NCBI RefSeq assembly: GCF_002305875.1
Contig: NZ_CP022098.1
Span: 496,001 to 560,000 of the forward strand
Reading direction: 5' to 3'
Source of the DNA: Cystobacter fuscus
Lineage (GTDB): Bacteria > Myxococcota > Myxococcia > Myxococcales > Myxococcaceae
DNA: 64,000 bases
Shown here: positions 60,299-64,000 of the stretch, piece after piece
Numbering within the stretch: position 1 is the first letter of the stretch
How the letters are laid out: the number at the start of each line of letters is the position of its first letter
The notes under the pieces: model-generated
Database searches by the model: none
What the model saw: the letters and a program-made list of their open reading frames with translations, nothing else
What the model was told of the DNA's origin: nothing
Position numbers and translations under genes: made by a program

Positions 60299-61714
60299 AT
60301 GGATTCGATCACACAACCGCTGACACGGCTCGTTGAGGCAATGCAATGGTTCATTGTCGCCAGGGAGCTGCGGCTGCTGCACGTGACGACGAGCCCCGAG
60401 TTGCGGCTGGCGGCCCTCGAGCATATCGCCGCCGCCGAGCACCACGGGGACAACCACGCTCCCTTCTTCGTGCTGGAGACCCCCACCTCGGAGGGAGACG
60501 ATGGATGGGACGGGCGCGCGGAGGAACTCCATGCGGACTACGAGGAGCTGCGTACACTGCTGACCGATGCCAACGAGGGCATCTCCCTGCCGCAGGCTTG
60601 GGCTCCTCCCCGCGCGCAGATCCCATTGGTCCGCTTCGGCCTCGAAGTAGGCGAGGCACTGCGGCGCCTCACCGCTCCTTTCGACGGACTGGTGCTGGTG
60701 CTGGCTCCCATCGAGGTGCGGCAGCCCAAGCGCTGGGTCGCGGACCTCCAAGCGCTGCTCACCCGTCCTGAGCTGAAGAAGGCGCGCTTCATCGTGGTGG
60801 AGGCGGATGGAGCGCACTGCGCGCGGGTGGCCGAGGCCCTCGGCAAGCAAGCGGAGCGCGTGGACGCGAGCGTCGAGGAGAAGGCAGCGCGCGAGGACAT
60901 GGCACGCGTGCTCGCCTCCATGGCCTCGGCCCCCGTCGGAGCCACCGGCGCCCGGCTGTCGGGAGCCGCGGGCCCGCGAGTGGCTCCACCTCCGCGCCCG
61001 GGCGCAGCCCGGCTCATGCCCACCGCCCAGCGTGAGGAGCTGGCCCGGCAGCTGAACGTGGCCCCGGCACTCCTCGACCTTGAGTTCCAGCAGACCCTGC
61101 GCCGCAAAGTGTTCTCCGCGGCCCAGGCCCTGCGTGAGGGCAATCCGGTCCTGGCCGTACAGGAACAGCGCGAGGCGCGCGACCTGTGCCTCGCGGCGGG
61201 ACTGGGCCGGGAGGCCGTCTCCTTGGATCTGGTGCTGGGAGGTTACGTCCTCCAGGCGGGTCGGCATGCCCAGGCGCTGGAGATCTTCCGGGAGGTCCGC
61301 CAGCGCGCCGAGGCGCACCAGCTTCGGGATATGGCCGTCCAGGCGCAGCTGGCTCAGGCCTCCACGCTCCTTGTGCTCCAACGCATCGAGGACGCCACCC
61401 TCGCATACGCCGAGGCTGGACAGCTGGGCATGGCGGCGTCCTCTCCCATGCTGGGCATTGAGGGCTACCGCATGTGTGGTCAGCTGTTGGCCGCGGCGGG
61501 CAAGCCGTTGGAGGCGGCCACCGTGTGGAAGCGGGCGCTGGACGTCGCAAGCAAGGCCTCGCCCGACGAGCGGCGTACCACCTCCGCGCCCGAAGCTGCG
61601 CGTCAGTTGGCCGCGCTCTGTCGCCAACACGGCCTCAAGACGCAGGCCGAGTCGCTGGAGGCGCAAGCCTCCTCCCTGGAAACCCCAGTTGTCGCCCGAG
61701 CACAGGAGGCCTGA
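60299..61714 (+). CDS. TPR-containing T6SS effector partner, hypothetical
   Basis: The 471-residue protein has an N-terminal domain of about 200 residues ('VRFGLEVGEALRRLTAPFDG', 'KKARFIVVEADGA') that looks like an alpha/beta nucleotide-binding or NTPase-like fold without a clear P-loop, a Pro-rich linker (about 215-240), and a C-terminal TPR array (270-440: 'AGRHAQALEIFREVRQRAE', 'EDATLAYAEAGQLGMAA'). It lies between vgrG and the Rhs gene, the usual place for adaptor/chaperone proteins that load an effector. The Rhs gene's RBS ('ggagg') overlaps its stop. Confidence 0.7.
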   Translation: MDSITQPLTRLVEAMQWFIVARELRLLHVTTSPELRLAALEHIAAAEHHGDNHAPFFVLETPTSEGDDGWDGRAEELHADYEELRTLLTDANEGISLPQAWAPPRAQIPLVRFGLEVGEALRRLTAPFDGLVLVLAPIEVRQPKRWVADLQALLTRPELKKARFIVVEADGAHCARVAEALGKQAERVDASVEEKAAREDMARVLASMASAPVGATGARLSGAAGPRVAPPPRPGAARLMPTAQREELARQLNVAPALLDLEFQQTLRRKVFSAAQALREGNPVLAVQEQREARDLCLAAGLGREAVSLDLVLGGYVLQAGRHAQALEIFREVRQRAEAHQLRDMAVQAQLAQASTLLVLQRIEDATLAYAEAGQLGMAASSPMLGIEGYRMCGQLLAAAGKPLEAATVWKRALDVASKASPDERRTTSAPEAARQLAALCRQHGLKTQAESLEAQASSLETPVVARAQEA

Positions 61715-61720
61715 CATCCC

Positions 61721-64000
61721 ATGTTGCAAAGCTCCTACTTCGACCCTGTGCTGGGCCTCGACATCCACATCGTGCTGATGCCTACCCCCGCGGGGCCGGT
61801 GCCTACCCCCATTCCCCAGCCCTTCGTGGGATTGGTGTTCGACCCGGTGGGTCTGGCGATGGGCGCCGCCATGGGCATGGCGCTGGGAAGCGGTCCTGGC
61901 CTGGTTCTGGTGAACAATCTGCCCGTCACCAACGCGGGTACAGCCGTCACCAACCTGCTGACGCTGCCCCATCTGCCGGTGCCTGGCGTGGCCTTCGCGA
62001 AGGGGAAGCCTGGCAACGACGCGGAACTCTTCTTCGGCAGCCTGAATGTCAGCCTCGGGGGAAGCCTGGGCGTCCGCCTCGGCGACATCGCCCTGAGTTG
62101 CAGCGACCCGGTGCGTCTGCCCACCAGCCTGGTCCTGGCCATTCCCAAGGGACCACCGGTCCTCAACAACCCGGCCATGGTGCCGGACATGGAGGGCATC
62201 GCCCAGCGATTGCTGATGGCCGCTGGCATGAAGGCCCTCAAGGCGGCGGCTCGTGGCGGAGCCCGGCTCTTCCGTACGTTGAGAGCCGCCCAACGCAAGA
62301 GCCGTGGCTGGTCAAAGGTCAGCGGCGCTTTGCGCAACGTGGTGGACCGCATCGCCCCTCAGCGCTACCGCGACAGGTTGAAGCGCGTGGTGTGCTTCGT
62401 CACCGGCCACCCGGTGGACGTGGCCACCGGGCGCGTTTTCACTGACCATATCGATTTCGAGCTACCCGGCCCTCTTCCCCTCGTCTTCGAGCGCGTCTAC
62501 TCCTCCTCCCTTTCCTGGCGCAACGGTTCCTTGGGATACGGATGGAGTCACTCGCTCGACCAGTCAGTCTGGGTCGAACGTGGCAAGGTCATCTACCTCG
62601 CGGAGGATGGGCGCGAGGTGGAGTTCCACACCGACGCCCTCCCCGGATACTTCCTCCCAGCGGGCCAGTCCCTCTTTGATGCCACCAACAGACTGACGCT
62701 TCGCGCACTCGGCTCTTCGCATTGGGAGATCGAGATGGCGGATGGTCGGGTGCTCTCGTTCACTCCGGTACCCAGTAGCCTCTCTCACCGCGCCAAGCTC
62801 ACCCGCATCCGTAGCCGCGACGGCCATCACGATATCCGGCTGGCTTACGACGAACGGGGCCTGCTGGACATGGTGCGCGATTCTGCTGATCGGTTGATCG
62901 GCTTCGTCCATGATACCAAGGGTCGTCTGACCGAGGTGAAGCTGCCTCTCTCTCGGGAGAGTGGCTGGTACCGGTACATGCGCTACGTCTACGACGAGCA
63001 TGGCGATCTGATGCAGGTAGTCGATGCGCTGGGCCGTTCGTGGGCCTTCGAGTACCAGAACCACTTGATGGTGCAGGAGAAGGACAGGAATGGCTTGTCC
63101 TTCTACTTTCAGTACGACAGCATCGGTCCTTCCGCCCGATGCGTTCGCACGTGGGGAGATGGTGGGATTTTCGATCACCTCATCACCTACGACACGCGCA
63201 ACCGGAAGACGTTGGTGGAGGACAGCCTGGGCTGCACCACTCTCTATGAGTTGGATGAGCTGGGCATGGTGGTGAAGGTAACGGACGCGAACGGAGCGTC
63301 CACTGAGTACGCCTACGATGCCACTTCTGGCCAACTGGCAGAAGAAAAGGACTCTCTCGGTCACACGCGTGCCACGACGTATGATTCACGAGGAAACGCT
63401 CTCACACTCAAGGGTCCAGATGGAGTAACCGTCTATCTGGAGTATGAGGCTCGCGGCTTGCTGGTTCGCGCGATGGATGCCCTCGGGGGCGTCTGGACGT
63501 GGGCCTATGACGCCGAAGGGCACCTCGTGGAAAGGAGGATGCCTACGGGCGAGAAGAAATCGTGGGGGTGGAAGCAAGGCTTGCTGGCGTGGGTAGAAGA
63601 CTCAGGCGGGCGGCGGACGACCTTTGAGTATGATCGTCAAAAAAACATGAGCTTCACGCGCGCCTCCAATGGTGCCGTCACCGAGTACGAACACGATGGG
63701 CTCGGTCGACCGGTTCGCGTCAGGGATTCTCGGGGCGGGACGTTGCGCTGCCGCTACGACGCGCTCGGACGACTACTACGCCTGGAGTCTCCTTCTGGTG
63801 TATTGCAGGAGTCGGCCTACGACGCGGAAGGTAACCTGCTTGAGGCACGAGATGCGACGCGGCACGTGAAACTCCGCTACGGCCACTTCCATAAAATGAT
63901 TGCACGTGAAGAAGCGGGTACCTCGGTCCGTTTCACCTATGACACCGAGGGCCGGCTGACAGGCGTCATCAACGAAGTGGATGAGGCATATACCTTCACG
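61721..64000 (+). CDS. PAAR-like Rhs-family effector, 5' part; cut by window edge
   Basis: ATG 61721 opens a frame of 760 residues that runs off the right edge. Residues 1-175 are a hydrophobic, Gly-rich PAAR-like start ('GLAMGAAMGMALGSGPG', 'PVPGVAFAKGKPGNDAELFF', 'IALSCSDPVRLP'). Residues 225-290 match DUF6531 ('TGHPVDVATGRVFTDHIDFE'). From about 365 on there are YD repeats ('YDERGLL', 'YDEHGDLMQVVDALGR', 'YDAEGHLVERR'). Rhs shells encase a C-terminal toxin, which lies outside the window along with its immunity gene. GC drops after about 62400, typical of Rhs genes. Likely exported on VgrG. Confidence 0.88.
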   Translation, partial: MLQSSYFDPVLGLDIHIVLMPTPAGPVPTPIPQPFVGLVFDPVGLAMGAAMGMALGSGPGLVLVNNLPVTNAGTAVTNLLTLPHLPVPGVAFAKGKPGNDAELFFGSLNVSLGGSLGVRLGDIALSCSDPVRLPTSLVLAIPKGPPVLNNPAMVPDMEGIAQRLLMAAGMKALKAAARGGARLFRTLRAAQRKSRGWSKVSGALRNVVDRIAPQRYRDRLKRVVCFVTGHPVDVATGRVFTDHIDFELPGPLPLVFERVYSSSLSWRNGSLGYGWSHSLDQSVWVERGKVIYLAEDGREVEFHTDALPGYFLPAGQSLFDATNRLTLRALGSSHWEIEMADGRVLSFTPVPSSLSHRAKLTRIRSRDGHHDIRLAYDERGLLDMVRDSADRLIGFVHDTKGRLTEVKLPLSRESGWYRYMRYVYDEHGDLMQVVDALGRSWAFEYQNHLMVQEKDRNGLSFYFQYDSIGPSARCVRTWGDGGIFDHLITYDTRNRKTLVEDSLGCTTLYELDELGMVVKVTDANGASTEYAYDATSGQLAEEKDSLGHTRATTYDSRGNALTLKGPDGVTVYLEYEARGLLVRAMDALGGVWTWAYDAEGHLVERRMPTGEKKSWGWKQGLLAWVEDSGGRRTTFEYDRQKNMSFTRASNGAVTEYEHDGLGRPVRVRDSRGGTLRCRYDALGRLLRLESPSGVLQESAYDAEGNLLEARDATRHVKLRYGHFHKMIAREEAGTSVRFTYDTEGRLTGVINEVDEAYTFT

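Overview
The window is very GC-rich chromosomal DNA from a delta-proteobacterial predator-type genome, most likely a myxobacterium of the Cystobacter/Archangium/Myxococcus group. This is inferred from the base composition, the many two-component proteins, a CheA with a fused C-terminal receiver, Kelch/Cys-rich secreted proteins, many lipoproteins, GH3-family and SIMPL proteins, and a VgrG-Rhs type VI secretion locus. No rRNA, tRNA, CRISPR array, insertion sequence or replication origin was found.

Layout. 1-7676: a cut-off sensor kinase with a cytoplasmic substrate-binding-protein-like sensor domain, a secreted Kelch protein, an M24 peptidase-like lipoprotein, a type II NADH dehydrogenase-like flavoprotein and an outer-membrane barrel candidate. 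7892-14963: a compact chemosensory operon (receiver, two CheW, a soluble globin-coupled receptor, CheA-receiver hybrid, CheB, and a membrane-anchored zinc-finger metalloprotease) without a CheR. 15051-24068: hypothetical proteins, a SEC-C protein, a single receiver, a SIMPL protein, DUF2267, a secreted M64 peptidase, a PEGA protein and a lipid-kinase-like protein.

24142-30351 is the first region of special interest: an NrtR-type Nudix regulator, a PP2C phosphatase plus protein-kinase/zinc-ribbon gene pair, an oppositely oriented duplicated-domain protein, then a nicotinamidase-like cysteine hydrolase plus a von Willebrand A protein. The two operons have nearly identical promoters: consensus -35/-10 boxes at 17-bp spacing carrying four alternating GTGT/ACAC half-sites exactly 11 bp apart. 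I infer one regulon, a TerY-P-like phosphorylation module tied to NAD metabolism and controlled by the Nudix protein.

30499-50195: a sensor kinase, lipoproteins, an isoaspartyl peptidase, thioredoxin 2, a metallophosphoesterase, a lipid A acyltransferase, an M1 aminopeptidase, an orphan AAA ATPase, a second large sensor kinase preceded by a 34-residue lipoprotein gene, enoyl-CoA hydratase, PRPP synthetase, oligoribonuclease, a KaiC-like ATPase with a receiver, and a secreted subtilase. 51284-57735 is the second region of special interest: a four-gene, tightly coupled operon starting with a natural fusion of an NqrB/RnfD-like membrane domain to an FG-GAP/UnbV domain (the two are separate proteins, UnbU and UnbV, in enediyne clusters), followed by a GNAT-like protein, a GH3-family amide synthetase and a Rieske oxygenase. 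57801-64000: VgrG, a TPR partner and the start of a large PAAR-like/Rhs effector that leaves the window before its toxin end.
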